Part shown: positions 36,615 to 43,876 of the stretch, piece after piece | How the letters are laid out: each line of letters opens with the position of its first letter | Position numbering within the stretch: position 1 is the stretch's first letter | NCBI RefSeq assembly: GCF_010500215.1 | Contig: NZ_JAAGOY010000004.1 | Location: 62,001-126,000 of the forward strand | DNA length: 64,000 bases | Origin: Aliiroseovarius sp. PrR006 | GTDB lineage: Bacteria > Pseudomonadota > Alphaproteobacteria > Rhodobacterales > Rhodobacteraceae | Direction of reading: 5' to 3' | Program-made: the position numbers and the translations under genes | The notes under the pieces: model-generated | Database searches by the model: none | What the model was told of the DNA's origin: nothing | What the model saw: the letters and a program-made list of their open reading frames with translations, nothing else

Positions 36615-37257
36615 CTTTGGCCTCTTCGTTTTCGATATAGGCTAGGGCTACCCAAATGGAATCATAGCCAGCACCTTCAAGGGCTTTGGTTACCGCTTGC
36701 CGTGACTTGCCCAATGCGCGCGCAACTTTCGAGTAGTTGGGTGAGTTTCCCAGAGCCAGCATAGGTAGTATGGCTGCGGCTTGTGCCGGGGTCCAGCTTT
36801 GCGAAATGTGATCAGCTAGCACGAATGTCGCGCCGAGTGCCTTGATGTCAGTGTGGGCTATTTGGGTGGTGAGTGGGTTGGATTTGATTTGATCCAAACG
36901 GCGACCGCTTTCAATGAATGCCTCATCGGACGCCCAATTCAGATCCATTCCTGGCATTATTGGCGTTGCTGGTCCCGTCGCCACCGCCATAAATGTCGAA
37001 AACTCTTTCCCCTCACAGCGTAGCGCGGCCCTGAACGCCAGCGCGGACCGCAAGGCCAACTCGGGACGGGCAAGCCGTACTTGCCATCCATCCCCGCGTT
37101 GGCGGGTGAAGTGGAGGTCTTCCCCGTGCCACTCAGCCTGAACCTCGGCCGAGGCGGACAGCGCGTCGAAGGCGCGTTCCAGGTCCTCGGGCGACATTTG
37201 GGTCGAGCCGATGATGTCTCCGGTCAGGACGGCGATATGCGTTGGGGTTTTGCTCAT
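36607..37257 (-). CDS. SatD-like protein with cyclase-like pattern and C-terminal HTH
   Basis: This 216-residue soluble protein resembles the SatD family. Residues 8-20 read IAVLTGDIIGSTQ, and residues 50-58 FTRQRGDGW, with Asp14 and Asp56 placed like the two metal-binding Asp of class III nucleotide cyclases. Residues 112-122 (EAFIESGRRLD) take the place of the cyclase segment that normally supplies Asn and Arg. The C-terminal 45 residues contain a helix-turn-helix (NYSKVARALGKSRQAVTKAL, 174-193). Catalysis is unproven and the Asn seems absent. The start ATG lies three bases from an array of four dyads (37261-37368) with no ribosome-binding site. It is coupled to the DUF3307 gene downstream. 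Confidence 0.75.
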   Translation of the reverse strand: MSKTPTHIAVLTGDIIGSTQMSPEDLERAFDALSASAEVQAEWHGEDLHFTRQRGDGWQVRLARPELALRSALAFRAALRCEGKEFSTFMAVATGPATPIMPGMDLNWASDEAFIESGRRLDQIKSNPLTTQIAHTDIKALGATFVLADHISQSWTPAQAAAILPMLALGNSPNYSKVARALGKSRQAVTKALEGAGYDSIWVALAYIENEEAKDD

Positions 37258-37260
37258 GGT

Positions 37261-37368
37261 GCAACCATAATAGGTTGCGAATGCAGAAAAGCAATCTTTT
37301 AGGGTTGCGTATTGCTGCCTGCACCAGAAAAGGGTTGCGAAATGAAAAACGCAACCCGATTGGGTTGC
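37261..37368 (-). promoter_or_regulatory. Array of four dyad operators at exact 30-bp spacing
   Basis: Four 18-bp sites of the form GCAACC-N6-GGTTGC begin at 37261, 37291, 37321 and 37351, separated by 12 bases each. The GGTTGC arm is invariant at 37273, 37303, 37333 and 37363; the left arm is perfect in sites 1 and 4 and altered in sites 2 (GCAATC) and 3 (GCACCA). A minus-strand promoter fits inside: TTGCTT (37289-37294), 16 bases, TATTAT (37267-37272). This puts the -10 box exactly in the spacer of site 1 and the -35 box at site 2. A transcript would begin near 37260, giving a leaderless mRNA for the gene at 37257. Autoregulation by its own HTH is an inference. Confidence 0.8.
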
Positions 37369-37411
37369 GCTAGGCCGATCTGTGTCGGCAGAAGATGCTC
37401 TGGGTGGGGGC

Positions 37412-37777
37412 TTACATGAAGCCCAGTTCCAGTCGCGCCTCGTCGGACATCATTTCCATGCCCCAGGGCGGTTCCCATGTCAGTTCGACATTCACCTGCT
37501 TTACGCCCGCGACCGGCTCGATCGCTTCGACCAACCAGCCGGGCATGTCACCTGCAACGGGGCAGCCGGGGGCGGTCAGGGTCATGATCAGGTCAACTTC
37601 GTTCTGGTCGTTGATCTCGATCGTGTAGACAAGGCCAAGATCGAAGATGTTCACCGGGATTTCCGGGTCATAGACCGTACGGCAGGCTTCAACCACCGCG
37701 TCATAAAGCGGGTGCTCTACACTGGACGGTTTGATCAGGGGTTCCCCTTCAATCCGGGTATCGGCTGTATCGGTCAT
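37412..37777 (-). CDS. sufT: SufT-type Fe-S assembly protein (DUF59/MIP18 family)
   Basis: This 121-residue protein is of the DUF59 family. It has LYDAVVEACRTVYDPEIPVN, DLGLVYTIEI, and LIMTLTAPGCPVAGDMPGW with the single conserved Cys. SufT helps mature Fe-S proteins, working with A-type carriers such as SufA. In relatives the two genes are adjacent; here they are separated by the SatD-like/DUF3307 pair at 35907-37257. No strong terminator is seen between sufT and the pair, so readthrough into the operator array is possible. Start at the ATG 37777. Confidence 0.92.
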   Translation of the reverse strand: MTDTADTRIEGEPLIKPSSVEHPLYDAVVEACRTVYDPEIPVNIFDLGLVYTIEINDQNEVDLIMTLTAPGCPVAGDMPGWLVEAIEPVAGVKQVNVELTWEPPWGMEMMSDEARLELGFM

Positions 37778-37913
37778 TCTGGTCTCGCTCTAATCCTGAG
37801 CGAACATATAGGGTTCTCGTGTCGCGAGGTCCAGAGGGGCAATGACAGACAGGGGATAAATGCGGACAATTAACGGAACTTGGCTCGGGGAAGCGGCACC
37901 ATAATTACAGCTT

Positions 37914-37999
37914 TATATTGACGAAGTGGGGGCCAAGTTTCGCCATAGTCGCAAGGCACTTTCAGCTGGAAGGCCCCCTTGGGGTCGTGCCCTTTTTTT
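37914..37999 (+). ncRNA. Candidate small RNA or attenuator ending in an intrinsic terminator
   Basis: No gene lies between 37778 and 38033. On the plus strand a possible promoter (TTGGCT at 37880-37885, 16 bases, TAATTA at 37902-37907) would start a transcript near 37914. A hairpin follows with outer stem GGCAC/GTGCC (37955-37959 with 37987-37991) and inner stem GGCCCC/GGGGTC, then seven T. This is a good intrinsic terminator with no preceding gene, so it ends either a small RNA of about 85 bases or an attenuated leader of the gene at 38034. Confidence 0.4.
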
Positions 38000-38033
38000 A
38001 GGGTGAGGGGATCTATAAGGGGTGCGTGGCGAC

Positions 38034-38285
38034 ATGACCGCGGAGAGTGAGGGCTTCCCGGATAGGGAAGACGGTAAAAGCAGAATTGATCGGCTGTCCG
38101 ATGCGGCGCAAATGGTTCAGGATTTCACCTATGACTTTGCGGCGCATCTTGATCCGGTCATCATGACCGAACTGATGGTGACCAGCCGTCGGTTGGAGCG
38201 TTTGGCGCAGCGGTTGGCCAAGGATCCTAATATTGTCGATGCAATTGCGCGCGGGGTTGGCGGGGAAACGTCGCCAGACGAGTAA
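38034..38285 (+). CDS. Small hypothetical protein
   Basis: This 83-residue protein has an acidic N terminus and helical middle (DRLSDAAQMVQDFTYDFAAH), then MTELMVTSRRLERLAQRLAKD and an acidic end. It has no Cys, signal peptide or membrane helix and is likely cytosolic. I do not recognise a family. The ATG at 38034 lies after a purine-rich AAGGGG stretch; a GTG at 38022 is an alternative. It precedes tgt by 54 bases on the same strand and may be cotranscribed with it. Confidence 0.6.
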   Translation: MTAESEGFPDREDGKSRIDRLSDAAQMVQDFTYDFAAHLDPVIMTELMVTSRRLERLAQRLAKDPNIVDAIARGVGGETSPDE

Positions 38286-38339
38286 GTCAATCTGACAATA
38301 GCCCTTGGCTTTCGAGCCGTGTTGGGCCACATCTCGGCC

Positions 38340-39482
38340 ATGACTGATCAAAGCACGACAAAGTTCTCGTATACGCTGAAAGCAACGGATGGGCGCGCGC
38401 GTACCGGAGTTATCCATACGCCGCGCGGTGAGATCCGTACGCCAGCATTCATGCCCGTAGGAACAGCGGCCACCGTAAAGGCGATGATGCCCGAAAGCGT
38501 TGCCGCAACCGGGGCGGATATTCTGCTGGGCAACACTTATCATCTGATGCTGCGCCCAACGGCCGAGCGGATTGACCGGCTGGGTGGGCTGCACAAGTTT
38601 ATGAATTGGGACAAGCCGATCCTAACGGACAGCGGCGGGTTCCAGGTTATGTCACTGGCAAGTCTGCGAAAACTGACCGAGAAAGGTGTGACCTTCAAAT
38701 CGCACATTGACGGGTCAAAGCACGAGCTGACGCCGGAGCGCTCGATGGAGATCCAGAAACTTTTGGGGTCGGACATTGTGATGTGCTTTGATGAATGCCC
38801 CGCGCTGCCTGCCGACCGCAAACGGATTGCCGAAAGCATGCGCCTGTCGATGCGCTGGGCGCAGCGGTCGCGGGATGCGTTCGGGGACCGTCCGGGATAT
38901 GCCTTGTTCGGAATTATGCAGGGCGGGCTTGAGGCCGATCTACGTGAGGAATCGGCCAAGGCACTCACGAATATTGGCTTTGAAGGCTATGCCATTGGTG
39001 GTTTGGCCGTGGGCGAGGGGCAAGAGGCGATGTTTGACTGTCTCGACTTCGCGCCCGGATACCTGCCAACGGACAAACCGCGTTACCTGATGGGCGTGGG
39101 TAAACCGGATGACATCGTGGGGGCTGTAAAACGCGGTGTGGACATGATGGATTGCGTGTTGCCGTCCCGCTCGGGCCGTACCGGTCAGGTCTGGACCCGC
39201 ATGGGCGTTCTGAACATCAAGAACGCGCGTCACCAAGACGATCCGCGCCCGATTGATGATAATTGCACCTGTCCCGCCTGCCAGAACTACTCGCGCGCCT
39301 ATCTGCACCATGTGTTCCGTTCGAACGAGATGATTTCGGGCATGCTGCTGACGTGGCACAACCTGCATTATTTCCAAGAGATCATGCAGGGGATGCGGGA
39401 TGCGATTTCCGAAGGGCGTTTTGATGCGTGGGAGGCCGAATTCCACGCAGCCCGTGCGCAAGGGGATATTGATCCGCTGTAA
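38340..39482 (+). CDS. tgt: Queuine tRNA-ribosyltransferase (Tgt)
   Basis: This 380-residue enzyme exchanges G34 for the queuosine precursor preQ1 in tRNAs with GUN anticodons. It has [16 protein letters not shown], the catalytic-Asp segment [22 protein letters not shown], the second Asp in [14 protein letters not shown], and the zinc site [16 protein letters not shown]. The tRNA-Asp genes at 46300 and 46528 (anticodon GTC) are among its normal substrates. The ATG at 38340 starts the conserved protein. Repeat copy D follows the stop directly. Confidence 0.96.
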   Translation: MTDQSTTKFSYTLKATDGRARTGVIHTPRGEIRTPAFMPVGTAATVKAMMPESVAATGADILLGNTYHLMLRPTAERIDRLGGLHKFMNWDKPILTDSGGFQVMSLASLRKLTEKGVTFKSHIDGSKHELTPERSMEIQKLLGSDIVMCFDECPALPADRKRIAESMRLSMRWAQRSRDAFGDRPGYALFGIMQGGLEADLREESAKALTNIGFEGYAIGGLAVGEGQEAMFDCLDFAPGYLPTDKPRYLMGVGKPDDIVGAVKRGVDMMDCVLPSRSGRTGQVWTRMGVLNIKNARHQDDPRPIDDNCTCPACQNYSRAYLHHVFRSNEMISGMLLTWHNLHYFQEIMQGMRDAISEGRFDAWEAEFHAARAQGDIDPL

Positions 39483-39550
39483 GGGGCGCTGCCCCCGCAT
39501 GATTTCCTGCGGAAACTCATGCTCCCCCGGGATATTTTTGACAAGAAAAA
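39483..39550 (+). repeat. 3'-end repeat, copy D
   Basis: Directly after the tgt TAA come GGGGC-GCT-GCCCC (39483-39495), then an inverted pair CATGATTTCC / GGAAACTCATG, and the core CCCCCGGGATATTTTTG followed by ACAAGAAAAA (39524-39550). Copy F in opposite orientation at 52532 shares the long form with the same inverted pair, so these two are the fullest copies. Confidence 0.75.
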
Positions 39551-39572
39551 GCGTGGGTTGGTATTGAGGGGT

Positions 39573-40058
39573 ATGGCTGAGCTTCTGATCATATGGCACT
39601 CACGCACCGGCGGCTCTCGGCAGATGGCCGAGGCGGCGTTTGATGCGGCCCGTGACGAGGGGGCGGCACGTATTCTGACGGCGGAGGAGGCAGGGCCTGA
39701 AGATCTGCTGGGCGCAGCGGGGTATCTGTTCTGTGCGCCGGAAAACCTCGCCAGCTTATCCGGTCAGATGAAAGAGTTCTTCGATCGCTGCTATTACCCC
39801 GTTTTGGGGCGGATCGAAGGGCGCCCTTATGCTCAGATGATTTGTGCCGGATCAGACGGGCAGGGGGCCGCACGGCAGCTCGCCCGGATCGCCACGGGGT
39901 GGCGACTGCGCGAAGTTCAGCCGCCCTTCATTCTTTGCACTCATGCCCAAACGCCCGAAGCCATACTGGCGCCAAAACAGCTAGACGCCGAGGCTTTGGC
40001 GCCCTGTCGCGAGCTTGGGGCGGCGCTGTCCGCAGGTCTTGCGCTGGGCGTCTTTTAA
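39573..40058 (+). CDS. Flavodoxin-like NAD(P)H-dependent oxidoreductase
   Basis: This 161-residue protein has a flavodoxin fold: LLIIWHSRTGGSRQMAEAAFD at the N terminus binds the FMN phosphate, followed by GYLFCAPENLASLSGQMKEFFDR and PYAQMICAGSDGQGAARQL. It probably reduces a small quinone or disulfide with NAD(P)H, but the substrate is unknown. GAGGGG precedes the ATG at 39573. It starts 23 bases after repeat copy D and probably has its own promoter within or upstream of the repeat. Confidence 0.85.
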   Translation: MAELLIIWHSRTGGSRQMAEAAFDAARDEGAARILTAEEAGPEDLLGAAGYLFCAPENLASLSGQMKEFFDRCYYPVLGRIEGRPYAQMICAGSDGQGAARQLARIATGWRLREVQPPFILCTHAQTPEAILAPKQLDAEALAPCRELGAALSAGLALGVF

Positions 40059-40152
40059 ATCAGGTCTGAAATTCCTGTGGATAATTCCGGCACCCGCCTT
40101 GTGGATCGCGAAATTGCTGGTCACTATGGGGTGAAGCGCACGCCGAACGCGG

Positions 40153-40180
40153 TTGAAATACCCAATTGGCATCCCCATTT
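40153..40180 (+). promoter_or_regulatory. Sigma-32-type heat-shock promoter of lon
   Basis: TTGAA (40153-40157) is followed by 15 bases and CCCCATTT (40173-40180), which matches the RpoH consensus CTTGAA N13-17 CCCCATNT in its -10 part perfectly. Transcription would begin near 40186, giving a leader of about 92 bases before the lon ATG. Heat-shock control of lon is well known in other proteobacteria. Confidence 0.65.
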
Positions 40181-40224
40181 CGGCGTGACAGGTCTGTGAA
40201 ACAGGCCGAATTCCAGGAGGACGT

Positions 40225-40254
40225 GTGATCTGCCGAATATCGGGGACACGCTGA
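40225..40254 (+). other. Possible nine-codon leader ORF upstream of lon
   Basis: A strong AGGAGG (40215-40220) lies upstream of a GTG (40225) opening a frame of nine codons with TGA at 40252-40254. A second, overlapping GTG-TGA start-stop pair at 40223 uses the same site. The lon ATG at 40278 has its own AAGGAAG, so this site is not needed for lon. It may be an unused site or a translated leader. Confidence 0.25.
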
Positions 40255-40277
40255 CTGCCCAACCATAAGGAAGATCA

Positions 40278-42683
40278 ATGAGTGAGCAACTGAGCCAATC
40301 CTTCCCGGTCCTGCCGCTGCGCGACATCGTGGTGTTCCCCCACATGATCGTGCCGCTCTTCGTAGGGCGTGAGAAAAGCGTGCGTGCGCTGGAAGAGGTG
40401 ATGGCGGATGACAAGCAGATCCTGCTGTCCAGCCAGATCGACCCTTCCGTGGACGAGCCGGATGTGGAAGGTATCTATCAAGTTGGCGTGTTGGCCAATG
40501 TGCTGCAGCTTCTGAAATTGCCCGATGGCACCGTGAAGGTGCTGGTCGAAGGGCAGTCGCGTGTGCGCATCACTGACTATGTCGACAATGCAGATTACTT
40601 CGAAGCGTTTGCCGAAGTGATCGACGAACGTCCGGGCGACCCGAACGAGATCGAAGCGCTTTTGCGCTCGGTCGGGGAAGAGTTCGAGCGTTACGCCAAG
40701 ATCAAGAAAAACATCCCTGAAGAAGCGCTTGCTGCCGTGTCCGAGACGCGCGCACCCGACAAGCTGGCCGACCTTGTGGCCGGTCATCTGGGTGTCGAGG
40801 TTGAGCAGAAGCAAGAGCTTTTGGAGACCTTCGTCGTGTCCGAACGGTTGGAGAAGGTCTTTGGCCTGATGCAGGGCGAAATGTCCGTCCTGAAGGTCGA
40901 GAAAAAGATCAAGACCCGCGTGAAATCGCAGATGGAGCGCACCCAGCGCGAGTACTATCTGAATGAGCAGATGAAGGCCATTCAGAAGGAGCTGGGCGAC
41001 GGTGAGGAAGGCCAGAACGAACTGGCTGAGCTGGAAGAAAAGATCGAAGAAACAAAGCTTTCCAAGGAAGCCCGTGAAAAGGCGGATGCCGAGCTGAAGA
41101 AGCTCAAGAACATGTCGCCCATGTCGGCAGAAGCCACGGTTGTGCGCAACTATCTGGACTGGATGCTGGGTCTGCCATGGGGCAAGAAAAGCCGCGTGAA
41201 GAAAGACCTTGTGAACGCCCAGAAAGTGCTCGATGCCGATCACTATGGGCTTGAGAAGGTCAAGGAACGCATTGTCGAGTATCTCGCTGTTCAGCAGCGC
41301 TCGAAGAAGCTGAAAGGCCCGATCATGTGCCTTGTTGGCCCTCCGGGTGTGGGTAAAACCTCGCTTGGGAAATCGGTTGCCAAGGCGACAGGGCGCGAGT
41401 TCATTCGCATCTCGCTGGGTGGGGTGCGCGATGAAAGCGAGATTCGCGGTCACCGCCGGACTTACATTGGGTCGATGCCCGGCAAGATCATCCAGGCGCT
41501 GAAAAAGGCAAAAACCACGAACCCGCTGATCTTGCTCGATGAAATCGACAAAATGGGGCAGGATTTCCGTGGTGACCCGGCTTCGGCGATGCTGGAAGTG
41601 CTGGACCCGGAACAGAACTCGACCTTCGTGGACCACTATCTTGAAGTGGAATACGACCTGTCGAATGTGATGTTCCTGACCACGGCGAACTCGTACAACA
41701 TGCCGGGTCCGCTTCTGGACCGGATGGAGATCATTTCGCTGGCCGGCTACACCGAAGACGAAAAACGCGAGATCGCCTCGCGTCATCTGTTGCCCGAGAC
41801 AATCAAGGATCACGGGCTGAAGAAGGGTGAGTTTGCGGTGCCGGAAAGCACTCTGACCGACATCATCCGCTACTACACCCGCGAAGCAGGTGTGCGGAAC
41901 CTGAAGCGCGAATTGGCGAAGCTGGCAAGGAAAGCAGTGACCAAACTTGTGAAGAAAGAGGTCGAGACCGTCGAAGTGACGCCCGATCTGCTGGACGACT
42001 ATCTGGGCGTGCGCAAACATCGCTTTGGTTTGGCGGAAGAGGCTGATCAGGTGGGTGTTGTCACCGGGCTGGCATGGACCAGTGTCGGTGGTGATTTGCT
42101 GTCCATCGAAGCGCTGCGCCTGCCGGGTAAAGGTCGGATGAAGACCACCGGGAAACTGGGCGATGTCATGAAGGAATCGATTGATGCGGCCAGTTCCTAT
42201 GTCCGCTCGATCGCGCCCGAGATTGGTGTGAAGCCGCCCCAGTTCGAAAAATGGGACATCCACGTGCACGTGCCGGAAGGTGCGACGCCCAAGGATGGTC
42301 CGTCGGCCGGTCTGGCCATGGTCACGTCCATCGTGTCTGTCCTGACGGGCATTCCGGTGAAGAAAGACATCGCCATGACAGGTGAGGTCACACTGCGCGG
42401 CAACGCACTGGCTATCGGTGGCTTGAAAGAAAAGCTGCTGGCAGCGCTGCGCGGTGGCATCAAGACAGTTCTGATCCCGCAGGAGAACGAAAAAGACCTG
42501 CGCGAGATCCCGGACAATGTGAAAGAAGGGCTGACCATCATCCCCGTCAGCCACGTCTCGGAAGTTCTGGAGCACGCTTTGGTGCGTAAGCCTGAAGCCG
42601 TCGAATGGGACGAAGCCGCTGAAGAGGCCGCCGCCAAGGCGCTGGCCAAGGATGCAGGCGGGTCGGGTGCCGTAGCGCACTGA
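40278..42683 (+). CDS. lon: ATP-dependent protease Lon
   Basis: This 801-residue cytosolic protease degrades misfolded and regulatory proteins. The N-terminal LON domain begins FPVLPLRDIVVFPHMIVPLF. The AAA+ module has Walker A GPPGVGKTSLGKS, Walker B PLILLDEIDKMG, and a sensor region with MEIISLAGYTEDEK. The protease domain has the catalytic Ser676 in KDGPSAGLAMV and the Lys near 719 in GGLKEKLLAALRGG. A heat-shock-type promoter lies at 40153-40180, and an intrinsic terminator follows at 42711-42741. Confidence 0.98.
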   Translation: MSEQLSQSFPVLPLRDIVVFPHMIVPLFVGREKSVRALEEVMADDKQILLSSQIDPSVDEPDVEGIYQVGVLANVLQLLKLPDGTVKVLVEGQSRVRITDYVDNADYFEAFAEVIDERPGDPNEIEALLRSVGEEFERYAKIKKNIPEEALAAVSETRAPDKLADLVAGHLGVEVEQKQELLETFVVSERLEKVFGLMQGEMSVLKVEKKIKTRVKSQMERTQREYYLNEQMKAIQKELGDGEEGQNELAELEEKIEETKLSKEAREKADAELKKLKNMSPMSAEATVVRNYLDWMLGLPWGKKSRVKKDLVNAQKVLDADHYGLEKVKERIVEYLAVQQRSKKLKGPIMCLVGPPGVGKTSLGKSVAKATGREFIRISLGGVRDESEIRGHRRTYIGSMPGKIIQALKKAKTTNPLILLDEIDKMGQDFRGDPASAMLEVLDPEQNSTFVDHYLEVEYDLSNVMFLTTANSYNMPGPLLDRMEIISLAGYTEDEKREIASRHLLPETIKDHGLKKGEFAVPESTLTDIIRYYTREAGVRNLKRELAKLARKAVTKLVKKEVETVEVTPDLLDDYLGVRKHRFGLAEEADQVGVVTGLAWTSVGGDLLSIEALRLPGKGRMKTTGKLGDVMKESIDAASSYVRSIAPEIGVKPPQFEKWDIHVHVPEGATPKDGPSAGLAMVTSIVSVLTGIPVKKDIAMTGEVTLRGNALAIGGLKEKLLAALRGGIKTVLIPQENEKDLREIPDNVKEGLTIIPVSHVSEVLEHALVRKPEAVEWDEAAEEAAAKALAKDAGGSGAVAH

Positions 42684-42710
42684 TCCTAACCGGATCGATA
42701 AGAAATACGG

Positions 42711-42741
42711 GGCGCGGCAGACATCTGTCGCGCCCTTTTTC
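42711..42741 (+). terminator. Rho-independent terminator after lon
   Basis: GGGCGCGGCAGA pairs with TCTGTCGCGCCC (imperfect centre) and is followed by TTTTTC. It lies 28 bases beyond the lon stop. Confidence 0.85.
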
Positions 42742-42772
42742 GTTCAGGCGGGAATTGGCTGCAATCTGCCTC

Positions 42773-42801
42773 TTGCACCCTGTGCGCGGCGGCGCTACAT
42801 A
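42773..42801 (+). promoter_or_regulatory. Promoter of the first tRNA-Val gene
   Basis: TTGCAC (42773-42778), 17 bases, TACATA (42796-42801) lies eleven bases before the tRNA 5' end. The second tRNA-Val copy has TTGCCA and ATATGT with the same spacing. Confidence 0.6.
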
Positions 42802-42811
42802 GCGATCAGTC

Positions 42812-42887
<76 letters not shown>

Positions 42888-42921
42888 TTTCCCTTTGACA
42901 CCAAAGAGATGGCGCCCTTTC

Positions 42922-43674
42922 TTAGAAGGGTATTCGGGCACGCCGCTGGTCAAGATAGGCCTTCATGCGCTGCTTGTACCGCGTCGAATTTCGTCCGATC
43001 AATCCGTGTACACCCCGGATCGCACCTGCCGAGATGTCATCTTCGATAAACGCACGCATGATGTCTTGAGTGACGCCTGTGCCCTCCAAATGTTTCAGCG
43101 CCGTGTGACCGCCGAAGGGCAGGGCGACGGGCTGTAGATCCGGATGCAACGCGCGAATGTGGTCTGCGTGCAGGCGGTCCTGCGGGGCAAGCCGTGGGTC
43201 ATAGGCGATGATGCCCTGGAGGCGCTGCCCATTCTCCAACGGTACTACCCGATCCAACGCAGGGTCCAAAGTCGCAGCCTCGTCCCGATAGGCCATTTCA
43301 TACGGCGCTTTTTCAGGCATGATCGAGTATTGCGGGGACAGCAGCAGCACCCGACGCAGGCGCAAGGCATTAGCGAACAATAACGCGCCGTATCCGCCCA
43401 TCGAAAACCCGACCGAGCAGCTTTCCTTGCTCTGACACAGTTCCGTCAAGAATTCGCGCAGCCGGTCGGTGTCTTGGTTCAGAAACCAGTCATTCTGCGC
43501 TGTTTGGATAAAGATATGCCCAAAACCGTGGTTCAGGGCGGTTTTGGAGGGCCTGTACTCTGGGAATGACGCCCGTTTGCGCCGCCAATGGTCAAACGTG
43601 ACGAACAGCTTGGGTCGGTCGACCGAGCTTCCGATAACTCGAAGCGCCGCGCCGTCAAAAAGAAGTTGGCTCAC
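42922..43674 (-). CDS. Alpha/beta-hydrolase-like protein
   Basis: This protein of about 250 residues has a nucleophile elbow SVGFSMGGYGALLFANAL near the middle and a His in VALPFGGHTALKHLE that could complete the catalytic triad. The N terminus is strand-rich (KLFVTFDHW). The enzyme's substrate is unknown; it may be an esterase or acyl hydrolase. The C terminus is basic (TRYKQRMKAYLDQRRARI). The start is uncertain: GTG at 43674 has GGGG upstream, whereas the open frame begins with a TTG at 43686. Its 3' end lies 34 bases from tRNA-Val on the other strand. Confidence 0.7.
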   Translation of the reverse strand: MSQLLFDGAALRVIGSSVDRPKLFVTFDHWRRKRASFPEYRPSKTALNHGFGHIFIQTAQNDWFLNQDTDRLREFLTELCQSKESCSVGFSMGGYGALLFANALRLRRVLLLSPQYSIMPEKAPYEMAYRDEAATLDPALDRVVPLENGQRLQGIIAYDPRLAPQDRLHADHIRALHPDLQPVALPFGGHTALKHLEGTGVTQDIMRAFIEDDISAGAIRGVHGLIGRNSTRYKQRMKAYLDQRRARIPF

Positions 43675-43876
43675 ATCGGACCCCAATAGATTCCGTCATC
43701 GGATGTCGCAAACGCACGCGTCGCGTCACTTGGGGCAATCTAGGGTGCAGCAGGCCCCGGGTTCAAGCCCAAGCGCTTGGATCATTGGGCAAATGTATTC
43801 TGAGGTTCGGTGAATTCTGCTTTCCTCTTAGCAGGTTTTCCGTTTCACTCGGTCTGTCACGCGAGAGGAGGAACGC

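Noticed and set aside
37261-37368. CRISPR array
   Set aside because: The 30-bp units are internal dyads with 12-base linkers, not long repeats with unique spacers, and no cas genes are present.
40275-42680. A fully open minus-strand frame of about 800 codons across lon
   Set aside because: It mirrors lon exactly, has no domain, is rich in His/Gln/Arg as expected for antisense of a GC-rich gene, and lacks a ribosome-binding site.
43687-43876. Gene in the gap between the hydrolase and speB
   Set aside because: No open frame with a plausible start was found; it is treated as the divergent promoter region.
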